Part shown: in pieces, positions 15,689 through 21,316 of the stretch
How the letters are laid out: every line of letters starts with the position of its first letter
Numbering within the stretch: the stretch's first letter is position 1
Origin: Chersky-822 sp035553055
GTDB taxonomy: Bacteria > Actinomycetota > Actinomycetes > Streptosporangiales > Streptosporangiaceae
Assembly (NCBI GenBank): GCA_035553055.1
Contig: DATNEK010000012.1
Coordinates: 1-21,316 of the forward strand
DNA: 21,316 bases
Direction: 5' to 3'
Program-made: the position numbers and the translations under genes
Notes under the pieces: model-generated
Told to the model about the DNA's origin: nothing
The model's input: only the letters and a program-made list of their open reading frames with translations
The model's database searches: none

Positions 15689-16708
15689 TTAGTCGCCCGC
15701 GAACGCGAGGCCGACGGCGAGGCGAGAGTCGGCGTTCTGGTGGGCGACTAGCGAGATCGCACGGAGAATGGCCAGTTCTGAGTAGCCTGAGGTCCGCAGC
15801 TTTTCCAGATCGCCCGGCTCCATGTTCCAGGGTTCGCGGCTGAGCTTCCTGGCGAAGTCGGCCAGGACGGCGTTATCGGCGACCGAAGTACCGCCAAAAG
15901 CGTCCGCGCACTCCCAGTCGGCAGCTTCCTCCGCGGCTACGGCCGCCAGCAGGCGGCGCTCATTCGGGCCCAGCGGCCCGTCCCCATCAAACTGGTAAGC
16001 CCGCCAGGCCCCCCACGCCCCGCGCAGCCGCTCGTCCCGCGGATGACGGCGACGGGAACTTCGGTCCGGGAAATCGGGCCGGTCAGGGCGGGGCAGTGCG
16101 GTCCGGCGCAGATCGGGCTTGAAGGCCGGCAGCGGGGTCTGGTAGTCGAACTCGATGCCGGTCGCGTCGGCGACCCTGGTGAAGTAGTTGAACATCGAGA
16201 CGACGCCGAAGGCGATCTCAAGCTGCTTCTCGTCGAGGCCCTCGCTGGCCGCGTCCTGCACGGCATCCCTGGTCAGAGTCCACGGCTCGGCTGTCAGGGT
16301 GACCGCGAGCCGCGCGAGGGCACTGCCACGCGATCCCAGGGAGGCGTCGTCGCCCGATAGAACGGCCAGGGACTCGGCGGACTGGCCGTTAGCGACACGC
16401 AGAAACTCTGCGTGAGCGGACGTTCAATAAAAGCACTGATTGGTGCGAGAGGAGACGCTCGCGAGAAGCTCGCGGTCGGGCCAGGCCAGCCCGCTGGCCG
16501 CCAGCGCACCGGAGACGCTGAACGTCTTGGTGAGCAACTCGGCGTCAAGACTGTGCGCGCGGATGATCCCGGCGGCATCACCGTGCGATGGGACGTACAC
16601 CGGCGGCATCGGCCGGTTGTCCATGGCCGCGTAGGCCTCAGCGAGTGACCCGGTAGCCCGTGCTCGCGGGATGGTCTCTATCCACGCCATGAAGGAATCG
16701 TAGGGCAT
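15689..16708 (-). CDS. AhpD-like two-domain CMD protein, candidate selenoprotein (CxxU)
   Basis: Read through one in-frame TGA (16426-16424), this is a single 339-residue protein of the carboxymuconolactone decarboxylase/AhpD family. AhpD-type enzymes reduce peroxides or pass electrons through a CxxC-xxx-H site. Here the first domain has NQCFY, then TGA at codon 95, then TSAHAEFL. That makes Cys92-x-x-Sec95-x-x-x-His99, exactly the AhpD spacing with TGA in place of the second Cys codon. The frame is open on both sides and there is no other lesion, so decay is unlikely. The second domain (about 210-339) has no CxxC. A hairpin fitting a bacterial SECIS follows the TGA. The start at 16708 is tentative; ATG at 16690 is possible. 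The fallback reading is a nonsense-mutated pseudogene, or a truncated 94-residue product. Confidence 0.8.
16396..16426 (-). other. In-frame TGA with candidate bacterial SECIS hairpin
   Basis: On the minus strand the TGA (16426-16424) is followed by 9 nt. A perfect 8-bp stem comes next, CACGCAGA (16414-16407) pairing with TCTGCGTG (16403-16396) around a 3-nt loop GTT. The loop starts 17 nt after the TGA. Known bacterial SECIS elements place a short hairpin with G and U in its apical loop about 16-37 nt past the UGA, where SelB binds. All these features are met. Confidence 0.7.
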
Positions 16709-16744
16709 TCCGCATATCGGAAGGAATAGGCGGCGAGCGGCTGA

Positions 16745-17386
16745 TCACCGTCGTGCCCCGACATATACCGCGAAAGCTACGACATTGCTCAGGTAGTGGT
16801 GGCTCCGCTGATCGAACGGGCCGCCGCAGGTGATCAGGCGCAGGGTCGGCCACTGCGTGTACCGGTAGACGACCGCGGTGGGGAACGCGGACTTCTGGTA
16901 CATGGCCAGCGCATAGACGCGGAAGATGGCGACCTGCTGGTCATCAAGCGTGATGTAGACGAGGTCACCAGGCCGGAGCACGCCGAGCTTGTAGAACACC
17001 GCCGGCCCGACCTTGTAGCTGTCCACGTGGCCGAAGATCGCGGCTGTGCCGCGCTGGCCGGGCGCGGGACCACGGTCGAACCAGGTTGTGACAAACGGGT
17101 GGTTCAGCGAAGGCAACACGGCCGTTCCGTTCGGCCGCAGACCGCGAGCCTCGATTCGCGCCCACACCCTGATCGCGGGGATCCAGATGAACCTGGGCAC
17201 CGACCGGGCCAGTGGCCTGGCCGTGCTCACCGCGACGGTGCCGTGCGCGGTAGCCCGCGCCTCCCATGCGGGCGGCGCCGCTGGCGCGTTCCAGCGGAGC
17301 TGATTCTTGCCCCCATAGGAGCTGAGTGCCCCGGCGACGATCAGGGCCAGGCTCAGCCCGATCAGCCAGTTCCTCAGGAAACGCAC
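16745..17386 (-). CDS. Class E/F-type sortase
   Basis: A 213-residue membrane-anchored transpeptidase that fixes proteins to the cell wall. A signal anchor lies at about 7-24, then a Pro/Ala-rich linker and the sortase domain from about 66. Seen: GTAAIFGHVDSYKVGPAVFY with the expected catalytic His120, RPGDLVYITLDDQ, and LRLITCGGPFD with catalytic Cys187. An Arg lies at 194. The later Y-x-x-N-V-V segment, which often carries Arg in this family, reads HYLSNVV, so I cannot confirm the catalytic Arg. The start is GTG with GGGA upstream. It follows its likely substrate gene by 21 nt, a common sortase arrangement. Confidence 0.88.
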   Translation of the reverse strand: MRFLRNWLIGLSLALIVAGALSSYGGKNQLRWNAPAAPPAWEARATAHGTVAVSTARPLARSVPRFIWIPAIRVWARIEARGLRPNGTAVLPSLNHPFVTTWFDRGPAPGQRGTAAIFGHVDSYKVGPAVFYKLGVLRPGDLVYITLDDQQVAIFRVYALAMYQKSAFPTAVVYRYTQWPTLRLITCGGPFDQRSHHYLSNVVAFAVYVGARR

Positions 17387-17407
17387 GGCGTCATCCCGCG
17401 GTGAACG

Positions 17408-18013
17408 CTAACCTCGCTGGGCTACCCGGCGGCGCCATGCGATCGCCCCGGCCCCGGTCAGCGCGCCTAGCCCGATCAGGCCGTACCCGACCGAGGTCAG
17501 CGGGGTGCCGGTCTGTGTCGCGGTCGTTCCGTCGCCGGTCTCAGGTGCCTTGTGCGGAATCGGGTCGACCGTGAAGGACACCGCGCCGATGTTGCCGTTT
17601 GAGCAGTCGAAGCCCGGGTGGTAGTGCCCGGGCGCGATGCTGGCGGGCAGCGTCACCGTGAGCACGAATTCGCCCGGCGCCGTCGTGGCGGTCGAGTGCA
17701 TCAGGTTCAGGTCGGCCAGACCGAGCGTGACCCCGAAGAGGGTCGCGGACACCGCTTGGCGACCGCAGAACACGTCGAATGTTGTTGCTGTACCTGGAGC
17801 CGAAGGGTTCGGCGTGACCTGACCCGACGGCCTCACGCCGGTCATCGACGCTGGCCTGGCTGAGTACATTGGTCGGGCTGAGGATACTGGGCTGGCTGAG
17901 GACACTGGGCTTGCTGAGGACATTGGGCTTGCTGAGGACACCCCCGGTGTCATGGCTGCCAGTGTGGCAGCGCTGACACCTGCCGCAACGACGGCGGCCT
18001 GGACGAAGCGCAT
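17408..18013 (-). CDS. Sortase-anchored surface protein with hexapeptide repeats
   Basis: A 201-residue exported protein. A signal peptide spans about 1-28 (MRFVQAAVVAAGVSAATLAA core). A stalk made of SSASPx/SSARPx hexapeptides follows at about 27-53. The central domain (about 75-152) has FDVFCGRQAVSATLFG and GHYHPGFDCSNGNIGAVSF, with two Cys that may pair. Near the C-terminus, KAPETGDGTT (155-164) offers a PETG sorting motif ahead of a hydrophobic segment (175-193) and an RRR tail. The motif lies farther from the membrane segment than usual. GGGGGGT precedes the ATG. The neighbouring sortase is the likely anchoring enzyme. The domain's function is unknown. Confidence 0.82.
   Translation of the reverse strand: MRFVQAAVVAAGVSAATLAAMTPGVSSASPMSSASPVSSASPVSSARPMYSARPASMTGVRPSGQVTPNPSAPGTATTFDVFCGRQAVSATLFGVTLGLADLNLMHSTATTAPGEFVLTVTLPASIAPGHYHPGFDCSNGNIGAVSFTVDPIPHKAPETGDGTTATQTGTPLTSVGYGLIGLGALTGAGAIAWRRRVAQRG
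17859..17948. repeat. Five 18-bp tandem repeats
   Basis: Units beginning GCTGAG repeat with exact 18-bp period from 17859; the third and fourth differ by one base, the outer ones more. On the minus strand they encode the SSASPx/SSARPx hexapeptides of the surface protein's stalk. The unit length keeps frame, so copy number could vary without breaking the gene. Confidence 0.85.
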
Positions 18014-18028
18014 CGATACCCCCCGATG

Positions 18029-18052
18029 ACGATGTCAGGCACTGGACATCGT
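18029..18052. promoter_or_regulatory. Inverted repeat in the leader of the surface-protein gene
   Basis: ACGATGTC (18029-18036) and GACATCGT (18045-18052) pair perfectly around an 8-nt spacer, 15 nt ahead of the surface-protein start codon. It could be an operator or an mRNA hairpin near the ribosome binding site. The 118-bp gap between coxE and this gene is the longest in the minus-strand run and a natural place for a promoter. Confidence 0.35.
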
Positions 18053-18072
18053 TACCCGGTTTTCCCTCGGCC

Positions 18073-18085
18073 GTTTGTGACAAAC
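18073..18085. promoter_or_regulatory. Short palindrome upstream of the surface-protein gene
   Basis: GTTTGTGACAAAC is a perfect 6-1-6 palindrome in the gap between coxE and the surface-protein gene, about 60 nt before the latter's start. The position suits an operator near a promoter. No specific regulator can be named. Confidence 0.3.
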
Positions 18086-18131
18086 AGACGTGCGAATTCG
18101 TTGCCGATCCTTGAGGTGCGGAACGGCTTGG

Positions 18132-19301
18132 TTAGTTCAGCGTCGGGAGCAAGCCCGCGAGTTGCTCAAGGCTGCGCAGGTCGTGACCGGACAACAGCAG
18201 GTCGATATGCGGAGCGACGACCATCATCCCGAGTGTGGTCGGCCTGAAGTTAGGATCGTCACCCTTGTGCGGGTTCATCCAGACGACCCGGTGGCTCAGC
18301 CTGGCTAGTCGTTCCATCGCGGCGGCGAGCACCGCCGGGTCGCCGCGGTCGAGCCCGTCCGAGCAGATCACCACGACGCCGCCGCGGCACAGGCCACGGT
18401 GGCCCCAGTCCTTGACGAAGGAATCGAGGCAGGCGCCGATCCTGGTGCCGCCTTCCCAGTCGAATACCGTGCGGGCGGCTAGCCGCAAGGCGTCGTCTGG
18501 CCGGCGGTGATCGAGCGCCTTGGTGATCGGTGTGAGCCTGGTACCGAAGCAGAAGACCTCAACCCTGCTCGCGGCTCGCTTGGCCGAGTAGGCGAACTGC
18601 AGCAAGTGCCTTGAGTAATCGGCCATCGAGCCAGAGACGTCAAGTATCAAGATCAGGGGTCTGAGCTTGACCTTGCGCCGCCGCCAGTGAAGCTCGGCGA
18701 ACTCACCGTGCATGCGCATCGCTTCCCTTACAGTCCTGCGCAGGTCAGGACTGGTCCCGCGCGGCGCCGGTGCGGTTCGCCTGGTACGCCGCCTCGGCGG
18801 TGTGAGCCTGATCCTCGCCATGATCCGGCGCACCGCGGCCAGCTCATCCGGCGTGCAGGCGGTGAACGACTTGTGTCGCAGCGCCTCGGCGTCGGAGGCC
18901 ATCAAGCCGAGCATGACCTGGTCGCCAGGTTCCTCGCCAGCCTCATCGGTGGCCGGGATCTGCAGCACCGCCTGAGCCTGCGCCGCGCTGTTCGGCGTGA
19001 TCTTCAGCAATTCGGTGAGCGGGTTGTCCGCACCGAGGAAGAAGCTACGGAACACCCGATCGTAAATGCTGATCTGGTCCCGCCTGCTGACAAGCGTGGT
19101 CCGGCCGGCCCAGTACAGGTCGACGAGATCGGTCGGGTCGAGCAGGCCAGCGGCGGAGCAGTAGGTCATGATCTCGCCGGAGCCGACTGCTATGCCAGCG
19201 ACTCGCAGTTCACGGCAGAAAGCAACCAGCATGCTGGTGAACGACGCGCGATCAGGCGTCCGATCGCGCTGGTCAGCCGCTCGACTCGCGGGGTCAGGCA
19301 C
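18132..19301 (-). CDS. coxE: VWA-domain CO dehydrogenase maturation protein CoxE
   Basis: A 389-residue protein of the CoxE/VWA family. The N-terminal part (about 20-150) is the helical region usual for MoxR-partner VWA proteins (VAFCRELRVAGIAVGSGEI, YWAGRTTLVSRRDQISIYD). A basic linker (RRRTRRTAP) follows, then the VWA domain from about 213 with the metal-binding MIDAS motif DVSGSM at 221-226, TRIG near 286 and CSDGLDRGDP near 313-322. CoxD and CoxE act together after translation to build the Mo-Cu site of CO dehydrogenase. The gene overlaps coxD by 8 bp. The GTG start lacks a clear ribosome binding site, so coupling from coxD is likely. Confidence 0.9.
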   Translation of the reverse strand: MPDPASRAADQRDRTPDRASFTSMLVAFCRELRVAGIAVGSGEIMTYCSAAGLLDPTDLVDLYWAGRTTLVSRRDQISIYDRVFRSFFLGADNPLTELLKITPNSAAQAQAVLQIPATDEAGEEPGDQVMLGLMASDAEALRHKSFTACTPDELAAVRRIMARIRLTPPRRRTRRTAPAPRGTSPDLRRTVREAMRMHGEFAELHWRRRKVKLRPLILILDVSGSMADYSRHLLQFAYSAKRAASRVEVFCFGTRLTPITKALDHRRPDDALRLAARTVFDWEGGTRIGACLDSFVKDWGHRGLCRGGVVVICSDGLDRGDPAVLAAAMERLARLSHRVVWMNPHKGDDPNFRPTTLGMMVVAPHIDLLLSGHDLRSLEQLAGLLPTLN

Positions 19302-20169
19302 CGGAGGTGATAGCGGCTAGGTTGTCCCTGACAAGTTCAAGGTCGTCGCGTTCCTTGATCACGGCGCCGAGTGTGTCAGCCGCCGCGGCCTCGTCCAGGT
19401 CAGTCTCGCCAAGGAAGCTGAGCGTCTTAGCCCAGTCGATCGTCTCGGCGACACCGGGTGGCTTGGCTAGGTCAAGCTCGCGCAACCGGTTGACCGCGGC
19501 GACCACTTTCCTGGTGAGCCGCTCGGAAACGCCAGGCTCGCGGATAATGACGATCTCAACCTCGCGCTCTGGCGGCGGGTAGCCGATCCAGTGGTAAAGG
19601 CACCGCCTCTTCAGAGCGTCGTGCAACTCGCGGGTACGGTTCGACGTCAAGATCACCAGCGGCGGGTTCTCGGCCTTGATGGTGCCGATCTCCGGGATGC
19701 TGATCTGGAAGTCGGACAGTATCTCTAGCAGGAACGCCTCGAACTCGTCGTCCGCCCGATCGACTTCATCGATCAGCAGCACCGCGGTATCGCCAGCCCT
19801 GACCGCGTCGAGCAACGGCCGCTCGAGCAAGAACTTGGGACCAAAAAGCTTGTCGACGGCATCCGCGTCGGCCAGCTGGCGCTCGGACAGCGCCCTGATG
19901 TACAGCATCTGCCGCGCGTAGTCCCACTCGTACAGCGCCTGGTTGGTGTCGATGCCCTCGTAGCACTGCAACCGGATCAGCCGACGGCCGTAGGCCGCCG
20001 CGATTACCTTGGCGACCTCGGTCTTGCCGACGCCGACCTCGCCTTCGAGCAGGATCGGGCGGCGCAGCGACATCGCGACGAACAGCGACGTGGCCAGCCC
20101 GCGGTCCGCGATGTAGCCACCGTGCCGCAGCGTGTCGGTCAGCTGGCCAACGGATTGTGGTGAGCTCAT
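19294..20169 (-). CDS. coxD: MoxR-type AAA+ ATPase CoxD
   Basis: A 291-residue AAA+ ATPase of the MoxR family. Walker A is GEVGVGKT (43-50), Walker B LLIDEVD (131-137), sensor 1 Asn177 in LTSNRTREL, and an arginine-finger candidate lies in ALKRRC (188-189). In Afipia/Oligotropha carboxidovorans CoxD is needed to sulfurate and copper-load the CO dehydrogenase active site, working as a chaperone-like unfoldase with CoxE. It starts directly after the stop of a 103-residue gene, without a spacer, and overlaps coxE at its end. Only one coxD-coxE pair is present for two CO dehydrogenases in this window. Confidence 0.93.
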   Translation of the reverse strand: MSSPQSVGQLTDTLRHGGYIADRGLATSLFVAMSLRRPILLEGEVGVGKTEVAKVIAAAYGRRLIRLQCYEGIDTNQALYEWDYARQMLYIRALSERQLADADAVDKLFGPKFLLERPLLDAVRAGDTAVLLIDEVDRADDEFEAFLLEILSDFQISIPEIGTIKAENPPLVILTSNRTRELHDALKRRCLYHWIGYPPPEREVEIVIIREPGVSERLTRKVVAAVNRLRELDLAKPPGVAETIDWAKTLSFLGETDLDEAAAADTLGAVIKERDDLELVRDNLAAITSGA

Positions 20170-20481
20170 TCAGCGCGACGAATCTCGTGGTCCAAGCACC
20201 AGATCGCGCACGCTGCCAGCGCTGTGGTCGAGCTTGCCGTCGCGTTCAAGCGTCGCCCTCCACGCCGCGCGCCTGTCCCCGTCGTCGGTCGCCATGTCGT
20301 CGAAGCCCACGTCCTGCATCCTCTTGCACGACTTCTGCGCGCCGAACGCTTCAGCTAGGTCGGCCGCGTTCTGCCCCTTCGCCGACCACACCTCGCGAAG
20401 CACCTCAACAGCGTCGTCTGGCCCGAGGTCTTGCCCAGCGGCCTGCTCTCGTCCGTAGTCCATGCTCCGCACTGCGCTCAT
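20170..20481 (-). CDS. Small hypothetical protein upstream of coxD
   Basis: A 103-residue soluble, helical, charged protein that I do not recognise. Parts look structured: GPDDAVEVLREVWSAKGQNA, LAEAFGAQKSCKRMQDVGFD, RRAAWRATLERDGKLDHS. It has one Cys and no membrane segment. Its stop directly abuts the coxD start codon, strong evidence of coupled translation and so of a working gene. GGGAG lies against the first ATG; the ATG six codons on has GCGGAG and may be the true start. Overlapping plus-strand frames are shadows. A part in CoxD function is inferred from position only. Confidence 0.65.
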   Translation of the reverse strand: MSAVRSMDYGREQAAGQDLGPDDAVEVLREVWSAKGQNAADLAEAFGAQKSCKRMQDVGFDDMATDDGDRRAAWRATLERDGKLDHSAGSVRDLVLGPRDSSR

Positions 20482-20555
20482 CTCCCAGCCCGTCGCCGCG
20501 CCTGGCGCCTTACTCAGACTGTAGTTCCTGCCGTCGAGCCATCGGGACGTCGGAT

Positions 20556-20569
20556 TAAGGGTTCCCTTA
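20556..20569. promoter_or_regulatory. Inverted repeat between divergent genes, candidate operator
   Basis: TAAGGG (20556-20561) and CCCTTA (20564-20569) form a perfect inverted repeat with a 2-nt centre, in the short gap between the divergent coxD-side and cupin genes. A TANNNT hexamer (TAGCGT, 20579-20584) lies just to its right, as a possible -10 for the cupin gene, so the repeat would cover the spacer or -35 side. Confidence 0.35.
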
Positions 20570-20592
20570 TCTCGTTGCTAGCGTCTATGCCC

Positions 20593-20976
20593 ATGGCTGG
20601 CAACGTCTATGTTGGGTCGGCCGCCGCGGACGCTCCGGTTAATCGCGGCTGGCTGCTTGGGCACTTCATGCCGTCGGGCGACGTGCGCCACAGCAGCGAG
20701 GTCGAGATCAAGTGGGGCGTGCACCCCCTAGGTGATCAGCGAGCCGCGTGGGTCACCGGTGAGACAAGAACAGCGCTGATCGTGCTGGTCAGCGGTCGTT
20801 TTCGGATCGACTTCCCGCACCGCAGAGTGGTGCTTCGGCAGCAGGGCGACTACGTCGTGTTCGACGGCGTCGACCATTCATGGTACGCCGAGGAGGAATC
20901 GGTCATACTCGGCGTCAGGTGGCCATCTGTCCCCGGCTACGCGATACCTGACGACACTAAGTCGGCGACGTCGTGA
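20593..20976 (+). CDS. Cupin-fold protein
   Basis: A 127-residue single-domain protein. ALIVLVSGRFRIDF, then VLRQQGDYVVFDGVDHSWYAEEES and VILGVRWPSVPGY, match the strands of a cupin barrel, with the GDYVxxxGxxHxW form of the second cupin motif and a conserved His. The N-terminus has RGWLLGHFMP and EVEIKWGVHPLGDQR. Metal or small-molecule binding is likely; the ligand is unknown. No ribosome binding site precedes the ATGs at 20587 or 20593. With TAGCGT as -10 the transcript would begin near 20591, so leaderless translation from 20593 is suggested. It is divergent from the coxD operon. Confidence 0.75.
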   Translation: MAGNVYVGSAAADAPVNRGWLLGHFMPSGDVRHSSEVEIKWGVHPLGDQRAAWVTGETRTALIVLVSGRFRIDFPHRRVVLRQQGDYVVFDGVDHSWYAEEESVILGVRWPSVPGYAIPDDTKSATS

Positions 20977-21264
20977 CGCGATGGATTGCCGATTTCATCG
21001 GCCCCGGCCCGCCCAGCGCCGCGATGGATCGCCGTTTTCACACCGCGGGTTCAAGTGGTGGTCGCAACATTGCCGGTAGATGACTCTTTCCATGGTCACG
21101 ACATCTGGTGGCTTGCCTACGACCGGGCGGCGCGGCAGACTGGCGGATTGCCCCCGGTTTAGGAGACTCGATGCAGCTAGGCGGCTGTTTCTTCGCGTGA
21201 CGCGGCGACGTCCGGCAAGATCAACTGCGACTGGTGTGACAATTGTGGCAGAACCTGCAGTTGT
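20977..21264. other. Intergenic stretch with short repeats only
   Basis: No ORF here has a plausible start, codon bias or motif. Besides the direct repeat at 20978-21040, CAACTGC (21222-21228) and GCAGTTG (21257-21263) form a 7-bp inverted repeat. Confidence 0.5.
20978..21040. repeat. Pair of 20-bp direct repeats
   Basis: The 20 bases at 20978-20997 (beginning GCGATGGAT, ending TTTCA) recur at 21021-21040 with two mismatches, 43 bp apart. They directly follow the cupin stop. They could be regulatory sites or traces of a repeated element. Confidence 0.55.
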
Positions 21265-21316
21265 GACGTAGAGTTTTCCGTCGACGTAGAGTTTGCCGCT
21301 CTATTCGCGGAAAAGC
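21265..21316. repeat. Dispersed repeat (right copy, cut by the window edge)
   Basis: Two adjacent 18-bp units, GACGTAGAGTTTTCCG (21265-21280) and GACGTAGAGTTTGCCG (21283-21298), differ at one of the first 16 bases. The second runs into CTATTCGCGGAAAA (21301-21314). From 21288 to 21314 this matches 139-165 at the left end: AGAGTTT, six variable bases, then 13 of 14 identical. Confidence 0.6.

Noticed and set aside
16294..16581. Minus-strand frame shifted relative to the AhpD-like gene, as evidence of a frameshift
   Set aside because: The AhpD-like frame is continuous on both sides of the TGA in the same phase, so no frameshift is needed; this frame is a shadow.

Overview
The window is high-G+C DNA with GC-rich third codon positions, frequent GTG starts and purine-rich ribosome binding sites. 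Its gene families are typical of actinomycetes: a class E/F-type sortase with its surface substrate, an XdhC-YHS fusion, and an actinobacterial-type transposase remnant. An aerobic soil actinobacterium is the best reading; genus cannot be told from sequence alone.

Layout. Positions 1-900 are a decayed margin: a transposase N-terminus (21-71), a palindromic repeat (126-200), the last codons of a discoidin/CBM32-like domain (663-734) and a perfect 15-bp hairpin (758-796). A secreted seven-bladed RCC1-repeat protein follows on the minus strand, then a wrecked Dyp-type peroxidase pseudogene (2351-2890). The core is a double carbon monoxide dehydrogenase locus. One complete form I set, coxM-coxS-coxL, runs leftward (6584-2883). 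A LysR-type regulator (6657-7604) is divergent from it. A second complete set runs rightward (8048-11841), headed by a small unknown ORF and followed by an XdhC-YHS fusion, coxG and five small single-pass membrane proteins (13378-14849).

Converging on this is a long minus-strand run (20481-14898): a small unknown protein, the MoxR-type ATPase CoxD, the VWA protein CoxE, an LPXTG-like surface protein, a sortase, an AhpD-like two-domain protein, and two small conserved-looking proteins. A cupin gene is divergent at the right end. The last 300 bases hold repeats, one matching the palindromic repeat at the left end.

How it works together. CoxL/CoxS/CoxM form the Mo-Cu/Fe-S/FAD CO dehydrogenase. 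XdhC-YHS, CoxD and CoxE are expected to mature the active site, and CoxG to tie the enzyme to the membrane quinone pool. The small membrane proteins are co-transcribed with CoxG and are an undescribed-looking addition. Only one set of accessory genes is present, so both enzymes probably share it.

Most notable. (1) The AhpD-like gene has an in-frame TGA exactly where the second cysteine of the CxxC site should be. It is followed at bSECIS distance by a perfect 8-bp hairpin with a GUU loop, so it is a strong selenoprotein candidate. (2) The cluster of five small membrane proteins, apparently paralogous, sits inside the CO dehydrogenase operon. (3) The leftward CoxL carries AYSCSFR instead of AYRCSFR at the copper-binding loop.
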